Shown here piece after piece: positions 11,422-22,318 of a stretch of DNA of 64,000 bases. A program made the position numbers and the translations under genes. Source of the DNA: Sophora flavescens (Eukaryota > Streptophyta > Magnoliopsida > Fabales > Fabaceae); NCBI GenBank assembly GCA_030762895.1, contig CM061068.1:156384811-156448810 (forward strand), written 5' to 3'. The notes under the pieces are model-generated. The model had not been told where the DNA came from. It worked only from the letters and a program-made list of their open reading frames with translations, and ran no database searches. Each line of letters begins with the position of its first letter. The first letter of the stretch is position 1.

Positions 11422-12470
11422 TTGTACCTGTTGCAGACTTGCTTAACAACAGGAAAGAAACACACATCCTGGTACTTGGACAGTGGTTGCTCACGTCACA
11501 TGACGGGAGAAATGTGTATGTTCCAAGACCTTAAACATAGGGATGGTGGCTGGGTTACCTTTGGAGGTAATCAGAAAGGGAAGATCATTGGAGTAGTTAA
11601 AATTGGTAAACATCATTTTCCCTCCTTTGATAATGTTCTTTTAGTTAATCGTTTAAAACACAATCTGCTAAGCATAACTCAAATATGTGATAGTGGGTTT
11701 GCTGTTTCTTTTGATAAGAACATGTGTAATGTCAAGAAACCTGATGGATCACTCTTATTCACTGCCAAGAGGCAAAACAATCTGTATAAGATTGACTTGG
11801 AAGACCTTACGAATCAAAGTGTCTCATGTCTAGTGTCCATTGAAGATGAGCGATGGATTTGGCATAAAAGGCTAGGTCATGCAAGCTAGAAGTTAATTTC
11901 AAAGCTAAATACGCATAACCTCATGAGAGGATTACCAAACCTTAAGTTCAAATCTGATGCTCTCTGTGATGCATGTCAAAAGGGAAAACAAGTCGAAGGT
12001 TCCTTTGAATCTAAGAATGTTGTTAGTAACAATAGACCACTATAGTTGCTACACCTTGATCTGTTTGGACCAACTAGGACTGCCTCTGTCAGTGGAAAGA
12101 AATATGGTCTAGTCATAGTAGACGACTACACTAGAGGACTTAGGTTATGTTCCTAGCTCACAAGGATGAGTCTTTCAAGGTCTTCTCTGTATTCTGCAAA
12201 CGTGTACATAATGAAAAGACATGTGTATCACTTCAATCAGAAGTGACCATGGGGGAGAGTTTGAAAATGAGTTATTCCATAAGTTCTGTGAAGAAGGTGG
12301 TATACTTCTCAATACGTAGAACACCACAGCAAAATGGTGCGGTAGAGAGAAAGAACAGATCTCTTCAAGAGATGGCTAGAACAATGCTCAATGATAACTC
12401 TGTCCCTAGACACTTCTCGGGTGAAGTCATTATCTCGCATGCTACATTCGAAATGTAATATACGTTAGAC
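11422..12470 (+). pseudogene. Copia protease, GAG-pre-integrase and integrase (copy 1)
   Basis: Protease motif WYLDSGCSRHMTG at about 11472-11510. The pre-integrase zinc region WIWHKRLGHAS ends in a stop (11887-11889). Integrase segments in several frames follow: ALCDACQKGKQ, HLDLFGPTRTAS, IVDDYTR, then a frameshift just after DDYTR (a TTC-like codon reduced to GG), a further shift near the SDHGGEFEN block, and TPQQNGAVERKN near 12323. The catalytic D, D and E positions can be located but lie in different frames. A further shift and a stop (GCTAAGTAAATAATGG, 12592-12607) follow. The segment from about 11690 on is repeated at 14306-15300 with the same breaks. Confidence 0.8.
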
Positions 12471-13019
12471 CAATTTTGAATAAGACTCCTTATGAATTGT
12501 GGAAAGGACGAAAACCCAATATATCTTACTTTCATCCTTTTGGTTGTAAATGCTATATATTGAATACTAAAGATCAACTTGGTAAGTTTGATGCTAAGTA
12601 AATAATGGAATTCTGTTAGGATATTCTGAATCATCCAAAGGCTTTAGAGTATATAATTCTAGAACTCTAGTAGTAGAAGAATGTATACATGTTAAGTTTG
12701 ATGACAAGCAACCTGATAAGAAATTATCAGAGCTTGATGAAGATATTTCAAATTTGAATCTCAAGGACTCTGAAATTCAAGCAAATGTCAAACTTGATAA
12801 TCAAGTGGACGACCCTCAACAACATGAGTCAGAAACTTCATCTTCACAACAAGAAAATGTTTAGAGATCTTGGTATTTCAAGAACCATCATCCTCAAGAT
12901 CAAATCATTGGAAATCCCAATGATAGGCTAAGAACCAGATCAACATTCAGATAGCAAGATGATTCTGTTTTAGTCTCTGAGTTGGAACCTCAAACGGTAG
13001 ACGAGGATCTACTAGACTA

Positions 13020-14289
13020 GGGCTGGATTCTGGCAATGCAAGAAGAACTGAACCAGTTTGAAAGGAATTAAGTTTGGACTCTTGTGCCTTTGCCAAAAAA
13101 CAAATCAGTTATTGGAACCAAATGGGTCTACAGAAACAAGCTTGATGAAAATGGTAAAGTGGTAAGAAATAAAGCAAGACTTGTTGTTCAAGGTTACTCA
13201 CAGGAAGATGGTATAAATTACACTGAAACTTTTACTCCTGTTGCTAGACTAGAAGCAAATCACATATTATTATCATTTGCTGCACATCATAATATCATGC
13301 TATATCAAATGGATGTAAAGAGTGCATTTTTAAATGGCTTTATAAATGAGAAAGTATATGTTATGCAGCCTCCGAGGTTTGAAAGTGAAACCCAACCTAA
13401 ACATGTATATAAGCTAAAGAAAGCTTTATACGACCTTAAACAAGCTCCTAGAACTTGGTATGAAGGGTTAAGTTCATTCTTAATAGACAATGGATTCAGT
13501 AGAGGAAAGGTTGATACAACCTTATTTAAAAAATCCAATAAGTCCAGTTTTATTGTTGTTCAAATATATGTTGGTGACATAATTTTTGGTGCTACTAATG
13601 AATCTCTCTGTAAAGAATTCTCTAAGCTTATGCAGAAAGAGTTTGAAATGAGCATGATGGAAGAACTCAAGTTCTTTCCTGGACTTCAAAATAAGCAAAC
13701 AATGGACGAGGTATACAACCATCAAACTAAGTATATAAATGAATTGTTAAAGAAATTCAAGATGGATGATTGCAAGCCTATGAACACTCCTATACATCTC
13801 ACGTCCATACTGAACAAAGATGATAAAGATAAAAAGGTAAACCAAAAGGTATATAGAGGTATGATAGGATCTCTGCTATATTTTAATGCATCTAAACTTG
13901 ATATTATGTTCAGTGTATGCTTATGTGCTTGATTTCAATCTGATCCAAGAGAATCTCATCTATCAGCAGTTAAAAGAATATTTAGATATTTAAAAGGTAC
14001 TACTAATCTGGGTTTGTGCTTTAATAAAAATGGTAATTACAGATTCGTTGGTTTTTGTGATGCTGGTTATGCTGGAGATAGAATAGAAAGAAAAAGTACT
14101 AGTGGAGGATGCCACTTCATTGAAGGTAATCTAGTCTCATGGTCAAGCAAAAGACAAAGCACTATTGCCTTATCAACTGTTGAAGCTGAGTATATTTCAG
14201 CTACTAGTTGTTGCTCACAACTTCTATAGATCAAACATCAATTGGAGGACTACAATGTGTTTGTGAGTGGTATTCCACTTATGTGTGAT
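13020..14289 (+). pseudogene. Copia reverse transcriptase and RNase H (copy 1)
   Basis: RVT_2-type copia RT. The main frame 13084-13932 covers [35 protein letters not shown], the first active-site block QMDVKSAFLNG, KLKKALYDLKQAPRTWY and the second active-site block, here YVGDIIFG instead of YVDD (codon 13573-13575 is GGT). A stop (TGA, 13930-13932) ends the frame; RNase H follows at 14014-14229 (FCDAGYAGD, SWSSKRQSTIALSTVEAEYI), then another stop. Similarity ends at TGTGTGAT (14282-14289); the last ~45 RNase H codons present in copy 2 are absent. The loss of the catalytic Asp alone should abolish polymerase activity. Confidence 0.85.
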
Positions 14290-14305
14290 TATAAGTTAAT
14301 TATGC

Positions 14306-15600
14306 GATAGTGGGTTTGTTGTTTCTTTTAATAAGAACATGTGTAATGTCAAGAAGGCTGATGGATCACTCTTATTCACTTCCAAGAGGCAAAATAATCT
14401 GTATAAGATTGACTTGGAGGACCTCACAAATCAATGTGTCTCATGTCTAGTGTCCATTGAAGATGAGCGATGGATTTGGCACAAAAGGTTAGGTCATGCA
14501 AGCTTGAAATTAGTTTCAAAGCTAAATAAGCATAACTTCGTGAGAGGATTACCAAGCCTTAAGTTCAAATCTGATGCTCTCTGTGATGCATGTAAAAAGG
14601 AAAAACAAGTCAAAGGTTCCTTTGAATCTAAGAATGTTGTTAGTAACAATAGACTACTAGAGTTGCTACACCTTGATATGTTTGGACCAACTAGGACTGC
14701 CTCTGTCAGTGGGAAGAAATATGGTCTAGTCATAGTAGACGACTACACTAGAGGACTTGGGTTATGTTTCTAGCTCTCAAGGATGAGTCTTTCAAGGTCT
14801 TCTCTGTATTCTGCAAACGTGTACAAAATGAAAAGGCATGTGTATCACTTCAATCAGAAGTGACCATGGGGGAGAGTTTGAAAATGAGCTATTCCATAAG
14901 TTATGTGAAGAAAGTGGTATACTTCACAACTTCTCAATACGTAGAACACCACAGCAAAATGGTGCGGTAAAGAGAAAGAATGGATCTCTTCAAGAGATGG
15001 CTAGAACAATGATCAATGATAACTCTGTCCCTAGGCACTTCTAGGCTGAAGCTGTTAATACTACCTGCTACATTCAGAACAGAATATACATTAGACCAAT
15101 TTTGAATAAGACTCCTTATGAATTGTGGAAAGGACGAAAACCCAACATATCTTACTTTCATCCTTTTGGTTGTAAATGCTATATATTGAATACTAAAGAT
15201 CAACTTGGTAAGTTTGATGCTAAGTAAATAATGGAATTCTGTTAGGATATTCTGAATCATCCAAAGGCTTTAGAGTATATAATTCTAGAACTCTAGTAGT
15301 AGAAGAATGTATACATGTTAAGTTTGATGACAAACAGCCTGATAAGAAATTATCAGAGCTTGATGAAGCTTTTGCAGATCTTGATCTCAATGACTCAGGA
15401 AATCCCGCAAATATAAAACCTGATGATCAAGTGGACGACCCTGAACAACCTGAGTCAGAAACTTCATCTTCACAACAAGAAAATGTTCAGAGATCTTGGT
15501 ACTTCAAGAACTATCATCCTCAAGATCAAATCATTGGAAATCCCAATGATAGGCTAAGAACCAGATCAACATTCAGAGAGCATGATGATTCTGTTTAAGT
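14306..15600 (+). pseudogene. Copia pre-integrase and integrase, duplicated segment (copy 2)
   Basis: Starts in the middle of the pre-integrase region at GATAGTGGGTTTG (compare 11690). By eye it is about 95% identical to copy 1 over a 200-bp sample (11 differences in ~205). Frame 14339-14773 holds WIWHKRLGHASLKL and CDACKKEKQ; HLDMFGPTRTAS and IVDDYTR follow. It shares with copy 1 the frameshift right after DDYTR and the stop plus shift at GCTAAGTAAATAATGG (15220-15235). The SDHGGEFEN block and PQQNGAVKRKN (catalytic Glu changed to Lys) are in the 14838-15044 frame. About 16 bases of unmatched sequence (14290-14305) lie at the junction. Confidence 0.8.
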
Positions 15601-15689
15601 CTGAGTTGGAACCTAAAACAGTAGACAAGGCTCTACTAGTCGAGGGCTAGATTCTGGCAATGCAAGAAGAACTGAACCTGTTTGAAAGG

Positions 15690-17110
15690 AGTTAAGTTTG
15701 GACTCTTGTGCCTTTGCCAAAGAACAAATCAGTTATTGGAACCAAATGGGTCTACATAAACAAGCTTGATGAAAATTGCAAAGGGTAAGAAATAAAGCAA
15801 GACTTGTTGCTCAGGGTTACTCACAGGAAGAAGGTATAGACTACACTGAAACTTTTACTCCTGTTGCTAGACTAGAAGCAATTCGTATATTATTATCGTT
15901 TGTTGCACAACATAAAGAATGCATTTTTAAATGGCTTTATAAATGAGGAAGTATATGTTATGCAACCTTCGAGTTTTGAAAGTGAAACCCAACCTAAACA
16001 TGTATATAAGCTAAAGAAAGCTTTATACGGCCTTAAAAAAGCTCCTAGAACTTGGTATGAAAGGTTAAGTTCATTCTTAATGGACAATGGATTCAGTAGA
16101 GGAAAGGTTGATACAACCTTATTTAGAAAATCCAATAAGTCCAGTTTTATTGTTGTTCAAATATATGTTGCTGACATAATTTTTGGTGCTACTGATGAAT
16201 CTCTCTGTAAAGAATTCTCTAAGCTTATGCAGAAAGAGTTTGAAATGAGAATTATGGGAGAACTCAAGTTTTTTCTTGGACTTCAAGTTAAACAAATAGT
16301 GAACGAGGTGTACATCCATCAAACTAAGTATACAAAGGAATTGTTAAAGAAATTCAAGATTGATGATTGCAAGCCTATGAACACTCCTATGCATTCCACG
16401 TCCATACTAAACAAAGATGACAAAGATAAAAAGGTAGACCAAAAGGTATATAAAGGTATGATAGGATCTCTTCTATATCTTACTGCGTTTAGACCTGATA
16501 TTATGTTCAGTGTATGTTTGTATGCTCGCATTCAGTCTGATCCTAGAGAATCTCATCTATCAGCAATTAAGAGAAATATTTAGATATTTGAAAGGTACTA
16601 CTAATTTGGGTTTGTGCTTTAAGTAAAATGATGATTACAGATTAGTTGGTTTTTGTGATGCTGACTATGCTGGAGATAGAATTGAAAGAAAAAGTACCGG
16701 TGGAGGATGTCACTTCATTGGAGCTAACCCAGTCTCATGGTCAAGCAAAAGACAAAGTATCATTGCATTACCAACTGCTGCATCTGAGTATATTTCAGCT
16801 GCAAGTTGCTGCTCACAATTTCTATGGATCAAACATCAATTGGAGGACTACAGTGTATTTGTAAGTAGTATTCCACTCATGTGTGATAATACTATTGCAA
16901 TAAATATATCTAATAATCCAATCTTGCTTTCTAGAGCTAAGCACATAGAGATTAAACATCCTTTTTATTAGAGATTATGTGCAAAAAGGTGTTTTTGATA
17001 TACAATTTGTAGATACTGACCATTATTGGGCAGATATCTTTACTAAACCTCTTGCTGAGGACAGATTTATTTTCCTTAGAAAGCATCTTAACATGATATG
17101 TGTGGATTGA
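15690..17110 (+). pseudogene. Copia reverse transcriptase and RNase H (copy 2)
   Basis: Parallel to 13070-14289. About 26 bases are deleted at 15908-15925, which removes the first RT active-site block (MDVKS). The frame from 15900 to 16583 continues with KLKKALYGLKKAPRTWY and YVADIIFG (codon 16170-16172 is GCT), again without the first Asp of YVDD. RNase H follows with shifts: FCDADYAGD, SWSSKRQSIIALPTAASEYISAAS. Unlike copy 1 it continues to the natural end of pol (HYWADIFTKPLAEDRF, then KHLNMICVD and stop at 17108-17110). Confidence 0.85.
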
Positions 17111-17557
17111 TAAGTCGTCCAGTGATGGGCGTCTATTGTATGATGAATGCACGTCTAATACTTACCGCGTCTAGTACTTCCCACGTTTAATGCCTGTTTG
17201 CATTCTTATATTTGACCCGTCCATACGTTTTAGTTATTATTTACATTTATTATGTCTCAAAGACATATTTAATTAAAATTCTCTCTGCTGAGTCAGTTAT
17301 TTCCATCAATCCCATCACTTGCTTTTTACAGTTTCGAAAAACCAGCGTTGTGTCAGCATTTAATGAATGTCTCTTCACACGTCTATATTTTCTTTTCTTT
17401 TTGAATTATTTTCAAAGAAAAACTCTTCACGTTTCGAAAACTTTTTAAGCAAGTATTTTCCCTCTGAAAAACCTTTTACTCTCTCTGAACCTGAAATCCC
17501 TTGCAAAGAACTCTCTGTTTCCCTTGCTTCTCAAACCCTAACCTTCAAACCTCAACA
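17111..17557 (+). other. Pol to env-like spacer of Sirevirus-like element
   Basis: 447 bp without a convincing ORF. It contains repeats of CGTCTA/CGTCC (17116-17225) shared with the LTRs of the same element, then a pyrimidine-rich leader before the env-like ATG. The ORF upstream extension from 17501 is probably leader. Confidence 0.5.
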
Positions 17558-20523
17558 ATGGCTTCTTCAACTGTTGTTTCAACCTACAATGTCAACATGC
17601 TAAACATCGGTATTGAATACCATTTCGAGTTTGGGATTCTAAAAGAGTACAACGTTGATGTAAGAAAATACATCACTGGTGCTGGATGGGAAGGTCTCTT
17701 CATTGAGAAGGTCTCGGTGTACGCAGACCTAATTAAGGCCTTCTGGAAGAACCCCTGTTTGACTAACACTGAAATCTCTGCTGATGTTTTGGGAACCAGG
17801 ATGGTTGTATCTGAAGCAATCATTGCTACTGCTGTTCATTTTGCCCAAGAGGGGCTAGTTATCACAGAAGAATGGGAACAAGAGCTGGGAGGACTAGAGG
17901 TCATTGCTGCATTTCTGATGAAGCCAGACACAGTGAGGAATCACTCTTGGAAGGTTATGGAGATGAAGGATGATGTTCGTATCCTTCACCAGATATTGAA
18001 CAAGACTATCATGCACAAAGCTGGTTCTAAAGACAATCTCTCTGCTTTGCACAAGATTTGTCTCTGCCACCTGATCACAAAGACCAAAATCAACCTGCCT
18101 CACATACTCTTTGGAAGATTCAGAGAATATATGATTAACTGGGAGAAGGCAACTGCAATCCCCTTCTGCCACTTGCTATAAAAAATCTTCAAGGCTCAAC
18201 AGGTTTATGCTTCTCTGGAGGCCAAGACTCCTGAGGAACAAGCTGAAATCCTCAAGGAGAAGGGCATGTCTGCCTTAGTATTTGGCAAAGTAAACCTGAC
18301 AAACATGAAACTGTATACTATTGCTCAGGTTGATCTGGCAAAGAAAGAGGAAATGCTGAAAATAAAAGAGGAATAGATAGAACTCAATGAAGCTGAGACT
18401 CTTGACCTGAAAAAGAAAACTGTTGGATGACGAGCCAAGACAACTCGTCTAGCAGGTGCCATGAAGCCTGCTGTTGCTGCAGCAGTGGTCATCAGGGAAA
18501 CATGGTCTGATGCACCACAGACTGTTCGAAGACAGAAGAGGACCAGGAAGGTGATCCTGTCCCACAATGAAGGTGATGATGATGAGGGCAATGTCCCCAT
18601 AGGATCAGTTCTGAAGAAACAGAAGCAAGCTACTGCTGCTGCTCCAAGTAGCAACCCTCAAGAAAAGCAAAGTCTGTTGTGACTTCTGAGGTAAGCATCC
18701 CTGCTATTGATACCGTGCAATTAGCAGTAGATGCATTAGCTGAAAGCTTTAATGATACTGTCAACACATATGCATCATCACAATCACCACCTCACCCTGA
18801 CACACAAGTCCAAACACTTCCAACTCAACCTACAGATGAACCACAGCCCTTTCCACAACATACAAACTCACCCCAATATTCACCTGTCCATTCACAAATC
18901 CAAACATCCACAACTAGACCTCAATTTCAGCCAATTATACCTATTGATGAATCCTGGTTTAACCAATCAGATGATGTAGGGATTAACCCTAGAGCACCCT
19001 TTCTCAAAATTCCCAAAGTCACATTCCTTTACACTGACCCCTCAATCTTGTTTGATGGCAAAACTGAAAGCTTAGCCAAAGTTAAAAAGGATTTGAGAAT
19101 CCTCTACCATACTCACAAACCTGAACCTGAATCCACTAGACCATTCTATCCCCCACCTGAATATGAGTATGAACCTAAACCCACATACTACCCATGGCAT
19201 GTACCTATAAAAAGCAGATGGTCCCCTTCCATCTGCTTTGTATAATGCCTATGGACCGCTTCTCACTCACTTACCACAACAGAAATTCCCACCAAAGAAG
19301 ATCTACCACAACCTCACCAAATTTCCACCCTTCAAACCCCACACAGATGGTGTAGACAGGCATATGATTCATGTATGTTGGACAATTCCATACAAAGCTA
19401 CTTCTCAGTATGTTGAATGCCAAAGATCCAGAACCTATGGGAGAGAAAAGTTCATTCTGGATATAAACACAAAATGGAAGCAATTTGTGCATCCTAGGGA
19501 GTATGGGAGTGCTACTGATGTATGTGGTCACATCATGTATGCACATCTTAAGGCAGAGCTTGAGTTACCAAGATACATCAGAGCTGCCAACTATGTTCCT
19601 CATACTTGGCCGTTTCACACTATCAGGGACACAAAAGTTGGCATGCAACCTCCCAGAATTTGTCCAAGACTACCAATGATAGATCTTAACATGGACAAAG
19701 ATGCTAAGAAGTAGAGAAATACAAACAAGATGCCTGCTGATGGTTCTTGTATACTGGAGCACTGCCCTGATCCTTGGGCTGATAAACATATGATGGAGTT
19801 TTTACTGTCAAAACCAGAAGAAAAAAGGACTAATCATGATGCAAGAGGTTTCTGGGCTTGCCACTTAAAGATCTGCACCAGAGAAGCATCTTGCTCTGGA
19901 CTTAGTGAAGATGAAAGAGAACCACTCCATCTGTAAGAGGAAAGTTTGGTTTCTCTCAAGTCAGATACTACAATAATGAGGACACTCTTGGTATACCCTT
20001 GATCAGTCCAGTCTTTGAGGAAGATCAAATCCACTAGGCCCCAGACTTGCCTACCCCTACACCCTCTTTACAAGCTTCTGCAGCATCATCTAAGCACATT
20101 GAGGAGATCATTATTGAAGGTCCTGATATGAACAGGAAAGCTGTTAAAACTGAGGCTATGAATGAAGAAGTTGCTGAATCAATTAGCATACAAGGAACTT
20201 ATGGCAAACATTCTTCACAACCTTTAGATCTGGCAGTTGTTCATCCTGAAGTACAACCTCAACATTCTTAGGCTCTGAGCATTTTTCAAGGACAAGGAAA
20301 CATTGCTACTACTGCTGAAAGCTCCAGAATCTCCTTGCCACCTGATCTGGATGAAATTATCACAAGGAAGGTTGAAGCACAAGTAGAGAAGCATCTGAAG
20401 CCTACCAATGCTTTACTCAATTAGATGCTTCAATTGCTCACCAACTTTCAACAAACTTAAGGTCAACAAGTTCCACCTCCTCCAAATCAGAACCCTCATC
20501 CACCTCCTCCACCCTCTTCTTAG
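17558..20523 (+). pseudogene. Env-like (third) ORF of Sirevirus-like element, multiply broken
   Basis: The probable start is MASSTVV at 17558, after a pyrimidine-rich leader; the frame is open 19 codons further up to 17501. The first ~208 residues are the 'putative plant transposon protein' type fold often found in ORFs behind pol (WEGLFIEKVSVYADLIKAFW, LGTRMVVSEAIIA, HKICLCHLITKTKINLP, GRFREYMINW). The stop at 18179-18181 is followed in the same frame by a charged region with two more stops, then basic segments (RRQKRTRKV). One-base shifts follow near 18660, 19225 and 19930. The middle (18679-19245) is Pro/Gln/Thr-rich, then YVECQRSRTYGREKF and a C-terminal Pro run (PPPPNQNPHPPPPP). I saw no clear transmembrane segment. 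The ancestral length is near 990 codons. A virion function has not been shown for such ORFs. Confidence 0.65.
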
Positions 20524-20591
20524 TCTATTTATTTCCTTTTCTTTTTAACTGACAATGATGATCCACTCCTGTTTCCTTTTTGTCTGATGAC

Positions 20592-20609
20592 AAAAAAGGG
20601 GGAGAAAGG
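20592..20609 (+). other. Upstream polypurine tract
   Basis: A6G5 followed by AGAAAGG, just after GATGAC. A near copy of the tract next to the 3' LTR but about 300 bp earlier. Doubled tracts are a known habit of Sireviruses. Confidence 0.65.
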
Positions 20610-20886
20610 ATAAATAGAGAATTAAATTTTATAAAGTTAGTTATTTGATCTAAGTATTTTTTGCATATCTGTTTTGAATTGCTCTTTATATGATATGATG
20701 CATGCTTTTCTGATTAAACATGTGCTCTAATACTATGTTTGCTCTGATTCTATGGTTTAGTACTTATTTTCAATGCTTTTTATATGATGATTGAATATAT
20801 TAAGTTTGTGAATGCTTTGTCTTAGGGGGAGCCCTGTAGCTCTCTTAGACTTTGCTCACCCAAATTTAATTAGTTTTGGTCGTCTT

Positions 20887-20900
20887 AAAAAAGGGGGAGA
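20887..20900 (+). other. Polypurine tract at 3' LTR
   Basis: A6G5AGA, one base before the LTR start TGTTAGAACC. This is the expected plus-strand primer position. Confidence 0.85.
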
Positions 20901-20901
20901 T

Positions 20902-22313
20902 TGTTAGAACCAAAGTGGATTTGACTAAAATAATCTCTTAAGTTTTGATGTTAACAAAAAGGTTAAATTTGTATGGCAAAGTTGTGTCTAAGATCTAACT
21001 TGTTTATTCTAGCTTGCAGGTTTGTTATAGTATTGCTAGATGAGGAAACCTATATTTAGTTTCTTAATTTTACTAAGAAATTGAATTGGGTTTAAGTTCT
21101 CAACCGCTAGACGAGCCTTCAAAAACATGGTAAAATTCCGAGTCTATAAAGATATCGCTAGATGAGGTATTAAAATTGGCTAAGTTAAATAACACTAGAC
21201 GAGTGTCTAAATCTATGAGTAAGACGAGCCAACTAATAACTCTCTAGAAAATAGCAAATCCAAAGACTTGACTCTATACGAGAAGCTAACTAGACACAAA
21301 ATCAGTAGACGACCTAGTTCTTTTTCTTTGTTGAAATTGCGCGTCCAAAGACTTGCATGTCCACGGGTCACTAAAACTGAACCCGTCTAGTCAAAGTGAA
21401 TTCATTTCAAATGATTGTTTATTTAATACGAAGGAATGTGTGTCTTTTTCCTTGTTGCTTCAATTGTTTACTCTTTGTTTCTTGAGATTAGAAACATAGT
21501 ACCATCGAGAACACAAACCTTTGTACTCTGACACTTATATTGCTATAAAGTTAAACCAAGTACAAAGAAGGAAAGTCAGAAAGCAACCTTCGATACAATA
21601 GGCAAGTGACAGCACTACTTTGAGCATTCTTCTGATAACCAAGAGCACTTCTCCAGAAAGCATATCAAGTTATCAGTCTCAATGGATCCTAGCATTTAAT
21701 GCTATGTCTAAATGGATACAATTTGAAGACCGTTGAAGAAGATCAAGGCAGAAAGCATATCATCTATAAATATTGGACGAACCCCAGTGAAGAGGGATAT
21801 CTAAGCTCTGAAAATCATAGTGCCAAAACTTTGCTCAAAGTTCTCTTAAACAAATTTATTTGTAATCACATCTGATCTTAAACTTTCATACTCTTACACT
21901 TAGTGAGCTTGTAAGATCATTCTGTAAATCTCTTTGTTAGAGTTAGAGCCTGAAGAGGCTTGGTAGAGAAAGAATACTTGTAAGCTTGAAGAGGTGTTGA
22001 ATACTTGTAAAGCTATTGCATTATAGTGGAGAAAAAAAAACCTTCAGGTAGAAGAGACTGGACGTAGCTCTTGGTTGGAAGAGAGTGAACTAGGATAAAT
22101 CTTCTTTGTGAATCTTCTATCCTTATCTTTTACAGTCTTTGCTTATAATAACTATGGGGATTTGGTTGAGTTTGTTAACTCTTTAAAAAGGTTTTTATGT
22201 TTGTGCGTACTTATCTTGTTTTGCTTGCAAAAAGGTTTAAGAAAAGGCTTTTTCGAAAAACTGTTTAGAAACACAATTCAACCCCCTTCTTGTGTTTCCC
22301 TGTGTCAGCTTCA
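20902..22313 (+). repeat. 3' LTR of Sirevirus-like element
   Basis: 1412 bp, TGTTAGAACC...CAGCTTCA. It shares the order of motifs with 6910-8373 (GACGAGCC and CCAAAGACTTG blocks, TGTTAGAGTTAGAGCC near 21936) but is clearly diverged. The next base is the ACATC TSD of the neighbouring solo LTR. Confidence 0.85.
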
Positions 22314-22318
22314 ACATC

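Larger units (their letters stand above)
6910..22313 (+). mobile_element. Sirevirus-like Ty1/copia retrotransposon, chimeric and inactive
   Basis: Order: LTR (6910-8373), tRNA-iMet primer site, gag with zinc knuckle and coiled coil, protease, integrase, RT, RNase H, then a second copy of pre-integrase to RNase H, an env-like ORF, two polypurine tracts and LTR (20902-22313). Integrase before RT is the copia order. The env-like ORF after pol, the doubled polypurine tract and the LTRs of about 1.4 kb fit the Sirevirus/Maximus group. The flanks CTAAT (left) and ACATC (right) are not a TSD and the LTRs look clearly diverged, so this is probably two related elements joined by recombination. Every ORF carries stops or frameshifts. 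Confidence 0.82.

Noticed and set aside
17501..18181. Possible host gene of 226 codons
   Set aside because: It lies between the pol end and the polypurine tract of a copia element, in the right strand and place for the env-like ORF, and is followed in frame by further similar sequence after the stop.
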